Part shown: piece by piece, positions 6,437-12,583 of the stretch
How the letters are laid out: each line of letters begins with the position of its first letter
Numbering within the stretch: the stretch's first letter is position 1
The notes under the pieces: generated by a model
Told to the model about the DNA's origin: nothing
Seen by the model: the letters and a program-made list of their open reading frames with translations, nothing else
The model's database searches: none
Assembly: GCA_946545035.1 (NCBI GenBank)
Contig: CAMNND010000023.1
Span: 1-13,095, forward strand
From: an uncultured Clostridium sp.
GTDB taxonomy: Bacteria; Bacillota; Clostridia; TANB77; CAG-508
Reading direction: 5' to 3'
DNA length: 13,095 nucleotides
Program-made: the position numbers and the translations under genes

Positions 6437-7387
6437 ATGATAATTAGAAGGTCGGATATATATGGAATATTAAGGGCGACGCTTAAAGGCAATTATTCAA
6501 TTGGTTTGCACGGAATATCATCATTTGGCCCAAGGTGGGGTGATGGAATACAAGCTAGCGACGAAGAGATAGCTAGAACTGCTGATGAAATTATGAGCGA
6601 AGGTATGGTTATTTTCAACAATAGAACTATTAATGGAACGGTAGAGTTTTTTGGAAGAATTGATGATGCAGATAATGTACAACATATCAATGAGGATGGA
6701 ATAATGAATTATAATTATGGCGGACGAGAGATTTGCATTGTTGCAATACCAACCATAATAAAATCTAAAAGTGGAAGTTCTATGTATCTAGGAGATACAC
6801 AAATTTACGGGGAATACAGGCGTTTTCAAGAATCAAGGGGATATCAGATATCAACATTAAGAGATGAGGTTATGAGTGAAAAGGTAATTTCTCCGAAATA
6901 TATACTTGGCTCATACTCGTTATTAGGCGATGGTATGGTGGATTTTAAATTAAATCCAAAGCATATGTGTTTTAATAATCATGTTATAAGTGACGAAGAA
7001 TATGAAATGATGGAAGAGAAAATAAGAACATATTTAACAGTAAGTGTATGTTGGCACCTTGCTGATGTTGTCGATGCAAATAATATAATTAATTATGATA
7101 AAATAAGTAATGAAGAAAGAATAAAATTATATGAATGTTTAAGGGCAAAACTATTAAATGGTGACATACCTATAGTTACTCAAGAAGCGGTAGCAGCATT
7201 ATTGGAAACACTTAAACAATATATAAATGAACCTAAAATGAGAAAGCTTGATAATGTAGAAGATATTGATGCATTTGTTTTACTGAGTCAGTTAAGTGAA
7301 AAATGCATGATAGAACAAATAAACCAAGATACAATATTGTCAGCGGATGAAATTAATTTATCAGATATTTGTGGAGAAGACAGATAA
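6437..7387 (+). CDS. Unknown protein, 316 aa, possible ADP-ribosyltransferase-like fold
   Basis: I do not recognise the family with confidence. The arrangement YSIGLHGISS (H25), ADEIMSEGM (49-57), ICIVAIP (99-105) and SPKYILGSY (152-160) resembles the order of motifs in the PARP/KptA-type ADP-ribosyltransferase fold. There, a histidine in an HG(T/I) turn is followed by an I..GL segment and later by a core strand. This is a weak structural guess and no catalytic triad can be fixed. The second half (about 190-316) is helical and acidic. No signal peptide is present. AAGGAG at 6426-6431 sets the start, 12 bases after LysR, so the two are cotranscribed. Its place between a LysR gene and chrA genes is unusual. 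Confidence 0.7.
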   Translation: MIIRRSDIYGILRATLKGNYSIGLHGISSFGPRWGDGIQASDEEIARTADEIMSEGMVIFNNRTINGTVEFFGRIDDADNVQHINEDGIMNYNYGGREICIVAIPTIIKSKSGSSMYLGDTQIYGEYRRFQESRGYQISTLRDEVMSEKVISPKYILGSYSLLGDGMVDFKLNPKHMCFNNHVISDEEYEMMEEKIRTYLTVSVCWHLADVVDANNIINYDKISNEERIKLYECLRAKLLNGDIPIVTQEAVAALLETLKQYINEPKMRKLDNVEDIDAFVLLSQLSEKCMIEQINQDTILSADEINLSDICGEDR

Positions 7388-7403
7388 GATAATTATAACA
7401 AAA

Positions 7404-7412
7404 TGATATAAT
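7404..7412 (+). promoter_or_regulatory. Extended -10 ahead of the chrA leader
   Basis: TGATATAAT is an exact extended -10. No good -35 exists 17 bases upstream. If used, transcription begins near 7419 and must cross the terminator hairpin at 7448-7494 before reaching chrA. Confidence 0.45.
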
Positions 7413-7447
7413 TGGATAAAATATAAGCATTTCAAATCACAAGAATA

Positions 7448-7494
7448 CCCTGCTATAATGCAAATAACAAAGCATTATAACAGGGGATTTTTTT
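7448..7494 (+). terminator. Terminator hairpin between the LysR operon and chrA
   Basis: CCCTGCTATAATGC (7448-7461) pairs with GCATTATAACAGGG (7472-7485) with one mismatch and a 10-base loop, followed by seven T (7488-7494). It ends about 30 bases before the chrA start, leaving no room for a separate promoter. It may therefore act as an attenuator as well as ending the upstream operon. Confidence 0.8.
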
Positions 7495-7524
7495 ATATAA
7501 AAGAATAAAAAGGATGTGATTGAT

Positions 7525-8058
7525 TTGGTTATATTAAAATTATTTTTTGAATTTCTAAAGATAGGGGCTTTTTCATTTGGAGGGGGAATGGCAACACTTC
7601 CATATGTATATGAAATGGCAGAAAGAACAAATTGGATAAAAGCAGATGCAATTACGAACATATTATCTGTATCTCAAGTTACTCCAGGACCACTTGCATG
7701 TAATATTGGGACTATTGTTGGAATGAACGCTCAAGGAATCTTAGGAGCACTAACTGCAAATATTGCTTTTATACTACCGGCTGCTTGTTTTGCAGGAATA
7801 TGTTTTAAAATGATAAAGAAAGTACAGAAGAATAGTAAAGCAAATGAGGTCATAGAAGTTGTTAGAGCTGCTGCTCTTTCTATGCTTGTAGTAAGCTCTA
7901 TGACTTTGTTTAAAAGTGCATTTATTGTGGATAAAACATTTAATATAAAAGCATTAATACTTGCTATAGTTCTATATGGAATGATGAGAATAAAGAAAAC
8001 TTCATCAATTAAGTTAATGCTAATATCTACGATAATTGCTGGAGTATGTATGGTGTAA
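7525..8058 (+). CDS. chrA: Chromate transporter (CHR family), short first half
   Basis: Short-chain CHR family membrane protein, 177 aa, about half the size of a full ChrA; such halves work as pairs. The N-terminus has FFEFLKIGAFSFGGGMA (FGGG at 18-21), and QVTPGP (51-56) is the second hallmark of the family. The rest is hydrophobic, with membrane segments about residues 58-95 (probably two), 112-135, 140-155 and 160-177. TTG 7525 is preferred because AAAGGATGTGAT (7509-7520) matches the extended anti-16S sequence nearly fully at good spacing. A GTG at 7516 lies inside that site. The partner gene follows after 12 bases. Chromate export is the family role; in this organism the true substrate could be another oxyanion. 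Confidence 0.88.
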   Translation: MVILKLFFEFLKIGAFSFGGGMATLPYVYEMAERTNWIKADAITNILSVSQVTPGPLACNIGTIVGMNAQGILGALTANIAFILPAACFAGICFKMIKKVQKNSKANEVIEVVRAAALSMLVVSSMTLFKSAFIVDKTFNIKALILAIVLYGMMRIKKTSSIKLMLISTIIAGVCMV

Positions 8059-8070
8059 AGGAGAAAGTGT

Positions 8071-8655
8071 ATGGAAAAATTAAGAAGAATAACTAAATTT
8101 ATCTATGTATTTTTTATAATTGGATTAGAATCATTAGGAAATATGTCTGCTGTTACAGCTGTACTTGAAGAAAATTTGATAAAGAAAAATGAATTAGTTA
8201 AGGAAGAAGATATTATTGATGCTGTTACAATTTCAAGACTAGGTCCAGGTGCAACAACCGCAAATGCAGTTGCATATTTGGGAAATAAAATAGCTGGTTT
8301 TTGGGGAGGTATATTAGCAACAATTTGTTACACAATCGCTCCGTTAATTGTAATGCTGATAATATATAGCTTTATAGAAAGAGCTCTTGAATATAGTTTT
8401 GTACAATCTGCATTGAAGGGATGTTTGGTATATATATGCGTTCTATTTATAAAATCAACGATAGATATGGGAAAAACAGTACTGAATAATAAGTTTAATA
8501 TTGGAGTTTTCCTTTCTGGAATAATAATTACATATATATTTAAAGTTTCGTGTGTATATATAATAATTGGTGCAATAATTGTTGGATTTATTAAGATTAT
8601 TTATACAAATAAAAAACAAATATATTTACCTAGTGGAGCTGAACAATTTAAATAA
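8071..8655 (+). CDS. chrA: Chromate transporter (CHR family), short second half
   Basis: Second short-chain CHR protein, 194 aa, with AAAGGAG at 8057-8063 overlapping the end of the first gene's stop region, so the two are translated from one message. It keeps the family layout: an N-terminal helix, the acidic stretch after it, RLGPGATTANAVAYLG (from 56) and membrane segments about 10-25, 70-105, 118-135, 147-165 and 168-183. Unusually, the FGGG of the first half is replaced by LGNM (22-25), and the usual Q-x-T/S-P-G-P becomes RLGPGAT. The partner pairing is well supported by the arrangement. The altered motif may mean a changed substrate or a structural subunit. Confidence 0.85.
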   Translation: MEKLRRITKFIYVFFIIGLESLGNMSAVTAVLEENLIKKNELVKEEDIIDAVTISRLGPGATTANAVAYLGNKIAGFWGGILATICYTIAPLIVMLIIYSFIERALEYSFVQSALKGCLVYICVLFIKSTIDMGKTVLNNKFNIGVFLSGIIITYIFKVSCVYIIIGAIIVGFIKIIYTNKKQIYLPSGAEQFK

Positions 8656-8708
8656 TTAAAATGAAAATAGAAAACTAGAAGTGATAATAGTAGAAGTATA
8701 GTAAATTA

Positions 8709-8743
8709 AAAGGAGTTAAATATGAACAATATTTAACTCCTTT
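8709..8743. terminator. Bidirectional terminator between chrA and the lipoprotein gene
   Basis: AAAGGAGTTAAATAT (8709-8723) and ATATTTAACTCCTTT (8729-8743) form a perfect 15-bp stem with loop GAACA. T-rich DNA follows on both strands, which suits the convergent genes on either side. Confidence 0.85.
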
Positions 8744-8771
8744 ATGTAATTTATAATTACGTACTAAATTA

Positions 8772-9518
8772 TTAGTTATTGCGTGAGTACGCAGAAACAA
8801 CATATCCTTCAAAATTATCAAACTCGACAGTCTTATAATTTTTATCATATGCATAAGATACATTTATATAGGCTTTCCCACCATTTTTTTCAACTTTTTT
8901 CCCAAAATTAGATCCGTTACTAACTGCAACAACTTTGCCGTTTTTGTAAAATGCAACATTTACATCTACATAATCTAAATCAATATCTGTATTATTTGTT
9001 ATAGTAGCTGCTATTTGACTTCCAGTATTATTAAATGTTGCGTCTACATTTGTGCGATATTCATAAAATGGTTCACCGGTAGATAGTTCAATTTCGCTCC
9101 TTGCAAATTTTGAGTAATCAGTTGTAGAAGTGGTTGGGTATAGATATGTAATGAATTCTTTGTTAGCAGGTATACAAAAATATGAATTATTAGCATAAAA
9201 TGATTCTGCAAATGAACCGTTAGCATCAAAGAAATTAACTGTTACATACTCAATATAAACATCTTTATTGTTTGTATTTTTTAATTTAATAACATAATCT
9301 CCACCAGCAGTTACTCCTAAAGTTTCTGTTTCAACTTTGTCAAGCGCAGATTCTTTAGAAGTGATAGATGATGAAGTTGTGTTATCATCTGTGTTATTGT
9401 TTTTCTTTTTCTTTGAGCTAGAGCTTGATGAGTCATCATCATCACCACAACCAGCTAAAAGAAAGATACTTAGAGCAAGGACTAAAAATAATAGTAATGA
9501 TTTTTTTAATTTCTCCAT
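8772..9518 (-). CDS. Secreted lipoprotein of unknown function, 248 aa
   Basis: The N-terminus is a lipoprotein signal: KLKK, a hydrophobic core (LLLFLVLALSIFLL) and the lipobox LLAGC with C24 as the lipid-modified residue, so it should be anchored on the outer face of the membrane. Next comes a low-complexity linker of homopolymer blocks (four D, six S, four K, three N, then T/D/N/S, about 26-51). The remainder (about 60-248) looks beta-rich and contains repeated short segments such as DVYIEYVTVNFFDANGSF and DLDYVDVNVAFYKNGKVV. These resemble the FxLYD-type Ig-like domains of Gram-positive lipoproteins. A GGAGGTG site (9524-9530, minus) sets the start. The role, perhaps ligand or surface binding, is not known. 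Confidence 0.85.
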   Translation of the reverse strand: MEKLKKSLLLFLVLALSIFLLAGCGDDDDSSSSSSKKKKNNNTDDNTTSSSITSKESALDKVETETLGVTAGGDYVIKLKNTNNKDVYIEYVTVNFFDANGSFAESFYANNSYFCIPANKEFITYLYPTTSTTDYSKFARSEIELSTGEPFYEYRTNVDATFNNTGSQIAATITNNTDIDLDYVDVNVAFYKNGKVVAVSNGSNFGKKVEKNGGKAYINVSYAYDKNYKTVEFDNFEGYVVSAYSRNN

Positions 9519-9544
9519 AAAAACACCTCCATAAAATTTACTAA

Positions 9545-9573
9545 ATAATATAATAAGTAAGATAATAATTCAA
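9545..9573 (-). promoter_or_regulatory. Promoter of the lipoprotein gene
   Basis: On the minus strand TTGAAT (9568-9573), a 17-base spacer and TATTAT (9545-9550) form a good housekeeping promoter just upstream of the lipoprotein SD. Confidence 0.65.
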
Positions 9574-9662
9574 TAATATAAAAAAATATGTTAGAATTAT
9601 TATGAGATATATAAATAATAATTAAATATATTGAATCCTAAAAGTATTGAAAATACAGGCAT

Positions 9663-9731
9663 GCAACTTAACGTTGCAAAGAAATTTTAAGTTGCAAATG
9701 TAAGTTGGTAGAAAAAAAGTATATGCAACTT
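9663..9731 (+). promoter_or_regulatory. Cluster of GCAACTT half-sites, likely operator of the XRE gene
   Basis: GCAACTTAA (9663-9671) and TTAAGTTGC (9687-9695) are perfect 9-base inverted arms. GTTGC (9673-9677), AAGTTGG (9702-9708) and GCAACTT (9725-9731) are further half-sites. The cluster lies in the noncoding gap just ahead of the XRE gene, where an autorepressor would bind. No clear -35/-10 pair could be assigned among the sites. Confidence 0.5.
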
Positions 9732-9759
9732 TAGAATAGAGCATAGGAGGTGGATAGAT

Positions 9760-10662
9760 ATGAGTTTATCAGATAATTTACAAAATTTAAGAAAAATTAA
9801 AAATATGTCACAGGAGGAACTTGCAGAAAAATTAAATGTATCAAGACAAGCTGTATCAAAATGGGAGAGTGGAAATGGTTACCCGGAAACGGAGAAAATT
9901 ATTTCTATTTGTGAAATATTTGATTGTAGTATGGATGAATTAGTTAAAGGAAAAATTACAGCAGATATTAAATCAGAGAAAAATGAGTATGCTGAAGTAA
10001 TGGATAAGGAAGCAAAATATACTTCAATTGGAATATTTGCAATATTGCTTGGTGTATCATTTATGCTAACATTACTAGGCTTAGCGCCAAATGAACAAGC
10101 AGAAGATAAATTTGCTTTAATAGGTGTTGTGTTAATTTTAATTGGTGTAGTATTTGCAGTTCCGTTATTTATTATTAGTGGACAAAAATTAGAAAACTTT
10201 AAAAATAAAAATCAAAAAATTGCAAATATTTATTCAGAAGAAGAAACTGAAAAGCAAAAAGAAAAATATACAAAGTTTGTAGCAGGTGGAGTTGGCATTG
10301 TTTTATTAGGTGTAACAATAATGATGTTATTAATAGGTCTTAATGTATTTGGAGATAGCGTTTTACCAGTTGCAATCTTAATGTATTTTGTAACAATAGG
10401 TGTTTCTATACTCGTATATGCTGATAAGAAAAAAGCTAAGTATGATATTGAAAGATACAATAAAGAAAATTCTGAAGAGTACAAAAAAACAAATGATCTA
10501 GTTGGAAAAATTTGTGGTGTAATTATGCTTGTAGCGACAATCGTATTCTTAATTTGGGGTTTTGCTTTTAATAGTTGGAATATTAACTGGATTGTATTTC
10601 CAATCGGAGGAATGCTTTGTGGAATAACAGGTGTAATTCTTCAAAAGGAGCCTAAAAGATAG
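9760..10662 (+). CDS. XRE-family regulator with C-terminal membrane domain, 300 aa
   Basis: Residues 5-62 are a clear XRE/Cro helix-turn-helix (LRKIKNMSQEELAEKLNVSR, then QAVSKWESGNGYPETEKI and the closing CEIFDCSMDELV). After a charged linker come about six membrane helices (about 88-108, 119-140, 173-194, 201-220, 248-267, 272-292), separated by charged loops near 142-172 and 222-247. It is therefore a membrane-anchored DNA-binding protein. This kind is common in Firmicutes and may sense a membrane or envelope signal. AGGAGGTGGA near 9745-9754 sets ATG 9760. The half-site cluster upstream suggests self-control. The signal and targets are unknown. A consensus promoter begins immediately after its stop codon. 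Confidence 0.9.
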   Translation: MSLSDNLQNLRKIKNMSQEELAEKLNVSRQAVSKWESGNGYPETEKIISICEIFDCSMDELVKGKITADIKSEKNEYAEVMDKEAKYTSIGIFAILLGVSFMLTLLGLAPNEQAEDKFALIGVVLILIGVVFAVPLFIISGQKLENFKNKNQKIANIYSEEETEKQKEKYTKFVAGGVGIVLLGVTIMMLLIGLNVFGDSVLPVAILMYFVTIGVSILVYADKKKAKYDIERYNKENSEEYKKTNDLVGKICGVIMLVATIVFLIWGFAFNSWNINWIVFPIGGMLCGITGVILQKEPKR

Positions 10663-10691
10663 TTGACATAAGCGATAAATCATGATATAAT
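10663..10691 (+). promoter_or_regulatory. Consensus promoter of the riboswitch transcript
   Basis: TTGACA (10663-10668), exactly 17 bases, TATAAT (10686-10691), with TG at 10683-10684. This is a near-perfect housekeeping promoter and predicts a start near 10698, right at the 5' side of the riboswitch. Confidence 0.9.
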
Positions 10692-10700
10692 CACTATCGT

Positions 10701-10813
10701 AGTAAGGGAGTAATTACCAATTAAATGGGATAGGCTCAACAATCGAAACATTCGTTTCTGGGTCTATATTAAAAAATGAGACTTATTATATATGGAAAGC
10801 TATATGTAATAAG
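10701..10813 (+). ncRNA. Probable yybP-ykoY (manganese) riboswitch
   Basis: The aptamer opens with P1 AGTAAG (10701-10706), then GGAGTAA, which matches the conserved GGAGUAG loop of the family except for its last base. A stem (ATAG 10730-10733 with CTAT 10764-10767) encloses the conserved-looking CTCAACA (10735-10741), an apical GAAAC/GTTTC hairpin and TGGGT. The aptamer closes with ATGAGA and the P1 partner CTTATT (10782-10787). The TGAGAC element is a family hallmark. Beyond the aptamer, CTTATTATATAT (10782-10793) can instead pair with ATATGTAATAAG (10802-10813), which breaks P1. In other bacteria this class senses Mn2+ and controls manganese exporters. The assignment rests on pattern matching by eye. 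Confidence 0.7.
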
Positions 10814-10844
10814 GTATCGTATTTCAATAAAATAAAAGTAAATT

Positions 10845-10882
10845 AAAAGCCTTTGTATAGTTTTCTATATAAAGGCTTTTTT
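10845..10882 (+). terminator. Riboswitch-controlled intrinsic terminator
   Basis: AAAAGCCTTTGTATAG (10845-10860) pairs with CTATATAAAGGCTTTT (10865-10880) over 16 positions with one G-U pair and a TTTT loop. It ends in a six-T run. CCTT and TATAG in its left arm can also pair with AAGG (10811-10814) and CTATA (10800-10804), so it can be disrupted by upstream RNA. Confidence 0.85.
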
Positions 10883-10908
10883 GATACCAATTTTAGGTAA
10901 TGAAAGTT

Positions 10909-10917
10909 TGTTAAAAT
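10909..10917 (+). promoter_or_regulatory. Possible second promoter ahead of the 405-aa gene
   Basis: TGTTAAAAT is an extended -10, identical to the one at 3172-3180, but no -35 fits well. If active, the coiled-coil gene could be transcribed independently of the riboswitch. Confidence 0.25.
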
Positions 10918-10949
10918 GTATCTTTAAATTTATTTTTAGGAGGGATTTT

Positions 10950-12167
10950 ATGGGAATGTGGATGTTAGCGGCAGCAGCTGCTGCGAAGAAGAAACAAGAC
11001 CAAAGACATGCTGCTGCAAGAAGAGCGCGCAAAAGAAGAGAGGAAGAAGAAAGAAAATCAAAAGAAAAAAGAAATAATTCATATAGTGATTATTCAGAAA
11101 ACATGCCAAGTTATTTTGAATGTATTGATGAGGAAATTGGTAATGATGCTGAGCTTAAAGATTTTTTCCAAAAGCTATACCAAAAGGTTCAGCAAGTTAG
11201 AGATGAAGCTGGAGCTGAGTATCGTGCAAAAGCTGAGGAACTTGTTGCTTTGGCTGAAAAATATAATGTGGAAAAAACAAAAATTGAAAAAAAATTAGAA
11301 GAATCTGGAATAGAATTTGGGGAAAGAAAGCAGCTTGCTGGTATTTACTTAAGTAGATTTACAGGAGAATATCATTGTAGTACATGGGGAAAAAGTAGAT
11401 TATCTTTATACAGAGAGACTGGGGATTCATACATATATTATCAAGCTAAAACAATCAATGGATTAGAGCGTTTTCGTATAACAGAAAGTCTGTTAATGGA
11501 GGATGAGCCAAAAGCTTATTTAAATATAGCAAAAGAATCATTAGCGGATAACCAAAGCAAATATGAAGAATCTAAGAAAAAACTTAAGAAATTAGAAAAA
11601 AGAATATTATTTATTTCTAATGAAAATAAGCAAAGAAAAATAACAAAATTAAAAAATGAAATTAGTGAACTTGAAAATAATATCAGAAATAATAAGATAG
11701 CGATAAAAGAGCATGAGTTTGTTCTTGGCTTATCAGATGAGCAAAAAGCTGATTTTATTAAATATATACAAGCCGAGAAGAGTATATCTGATATTTCGCA
11801 TGAAATAGAATCTCTTGAACGTAAATTTTCTTTTGTTCTTCCTAAAATAGAAAGTAAAGATACAATCTTGAAGGCTATGGAATTATTAGAGCAAGATGGG
11901 CTAACAGAAGAAGAGATAACAAGTATCTTTAAGAAATTAGACAAAGTGGCTATTTTAAGATTAAGAGGTGAATACGAGAGTAAGTCTTGGACTCATAATT
12001 CAATTGATATAAGAATGATAAAGGAGTTCGTAAAGGATGTTTATGAATCTGATCCAGATTTTGTGGATAGAAATTTGCCAGATATAGTTAGTTTAGATGA
12101 AGAAGATAGAGAAAATGATGGTGAAGAACACGATAAATCTGATAATAACGATGATCCTGAGTTATAA
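10950..12167 (+). CDS. Coiled-coil protein of unknown function, 405 aa
   Basis: I do not recognise this protein. It begins MGMWMLAAAAAAKKK, a short hydrophobic and alanine stretch followed by a strongly basic then mixed-charge helix (about 13-42). Long coiled coils span about 66-120 and 190-260, and another helical stretch is at about 275-300. Between them lies a small non-coiled segment (about 130-182, with LSRFTGEYHCSTWGKSR and a few aromatic residues) that could be a folded domain. The C-terminus (about 380-405) is very acidic. AGGAGGGA at 10938-10945 sets ATG 10950; a TTG at 10881 lies in the terminator T-run and is rejected. The gene follows the riboswitch terminator by 68 bases, so it is the only visible candidate for riboswitch control. 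A scaffold role is only a guess. Confidence 0.75.
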   Translation: MGMWMLAAAAAAKKKQDQRHAAARRARKRREEEERKSKEKRNNSYSDYSENMPSYFECIDEEIGNDAELKDFFQKLYQKVQQVRDEAGAEYRAKAEELVALAEKYNVEKTKIEKKLEESGIEFGERKQLAGIYLSRFTGEYHCSTWGKSRLSLYRETGDSYIYYQAKTINGLERFRITESLLMEDEPKAYLNIAKESLADNQSKYEESKKKLKKLEKRILFISNENKQRKITKLKNEISELENNIRNNKIAIKEHEFVLGLSDEQKADFIKYIQAEKSISDISHEIESLERKFSFVLPKIESKDTILKAMELLEQDGLTEEEITSIFKKLDKVAILRLRGEYESKSWTHNSIDIRMIKEFVKDVYESDPDFVDRNLPDIVSLDEEDRENDGEEHDKSDNNDDPEL

Positions 12168-12187
12168 AAGAAGTTAAATATGAAATA

Positions 12188-12222
12188 AAAAAGGCTTTAA
12201 GAGAAAATCTTGAAGCTTTTTT
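12188..12222 (+). terminator. Intrinsic terminator after the 405-aa gene
   Basis: AAAAAGGCTTTAAG (12188-12201) pairs with CTTGAAGCTTTTTT (12209-12222) over 14 positions with two G-U pairs, a 7-base loop and a run of six T. Confidence 0.85.
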
Positions 12223-12305
12223 ATATGTAAAAGCAAATCGGTATTAGAGAAAATATGAGTGCAAAAAATTGCAAAAAAATGCGAATAATTATGACTACTA
12301 ACTAA

Positions 12306-12334
12306 TTGACTTTTAACTTGTTTTATGATAAAAA
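12306..12334 (+). promoter_or_regulatory. Promoter of a short terminated RNA
   Basis: TTGACT (12306-12311), a 17-base spacer and TAAAAA (12329-12334), with TG at 12326-12327. The transcript would start near 12341 and reach the terminator within about 65 bases. Confidence 0.6.
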
Positions 12335-12340
12335 TTAATC

Positions 12341-12407
12341 AAATCAGATAGGTAGCTAGGGCGATTAGAAGTGATGACATCACTATCTAGTGGCTCTTAT
12401 TTTTTAT
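12341..12407 (+). ncRNA. Candidate small RNA or attenuator
   Basis: Between the promoter at 12306-12334 and a T-run lies a short RNA ending in a long hairpin: GGGCGATTAGAAGTGATG (12359-12376) with CATCACTATCTAGTGGCTC (12378-12396), with one bulge and one mismatch. AGATAG (12346-12351) can instead pair with CTATCT (12383-12388) in the right arm, a possible antiterminator. It may be a stand-alone sRNA or a leader for the flavodoxin gene about 180 bases on. No known riboswitch class was recognised. Confidence 0.45.
12359..12407 (+). terminator. Terminator hairpin of the short RNA
   Basis: The hairpin 12359-12396 has a perfect GTGATG/CATCAC top and a longer imperfect base, and is followed by TTATTTTTT to 12407. 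It lies well before the flavodoxin start and can stop transcription in the leader. Confidence 0.65.
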
Positions 12408-12583
12408 TATGAAGAATTCTCATAAAAGAGGGCTTAAATGGAAGCCAAAATTAAAGAAAGGAATGGAAGAGAGCAGGTCATAATAAAACTACCAAACTTT
12501 TCACAATAATTAAATTATATTATTAAGTAATGGGCAATTGCATTGCTGTAGTAATAAATTATCAAGAAAAGGAGTGGTGTAGT

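Larger units (their letters stand above)
12168..12583 (+). other. 416-base gap without a convincing gene
   Basis: It holds the terminator of the 405-aa gene, a promoter and a short terminated RNA at 12306-12407, and then a stretch (12408-12583) leading to the flavodoxin. In that last part a 25-codon frame (12409-12486) lacks an SD and is not believed. A weak TTTTCA/TATTAA pair with 17-base spacing (12498-12526) could be the flavodoxin promoter. Nothing else is recognised. Confidence 0.6.

Noticed and set aside
11516..11944. 142-aa minus-strand frame inside the 405-aa gene
   Set aside because: Composition is the mirror of a lysine/glutamate-rich coiled coil (rich in S, F, L), with no SD; a shadow.
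12341..12400. Short RNA as a preQ1, fluoride or guanidine riboswitch
   Set aside because: The conserved cores of these classes are not present in the sequence.
12409..12486. 25-codon basic open frame starting ATG at 12409
   Set aside because: No Shine-Dalgarno, overlaps the end of the terminator T-rich stretch, and no coding signal beyond being open.
12530..12583. Upstream ATG giving an 18-residue N-terminal extension of flavodoxin
   Set aside because: No SD, and the flavodoxin fold begins at the later methionine, which has a strong SD.
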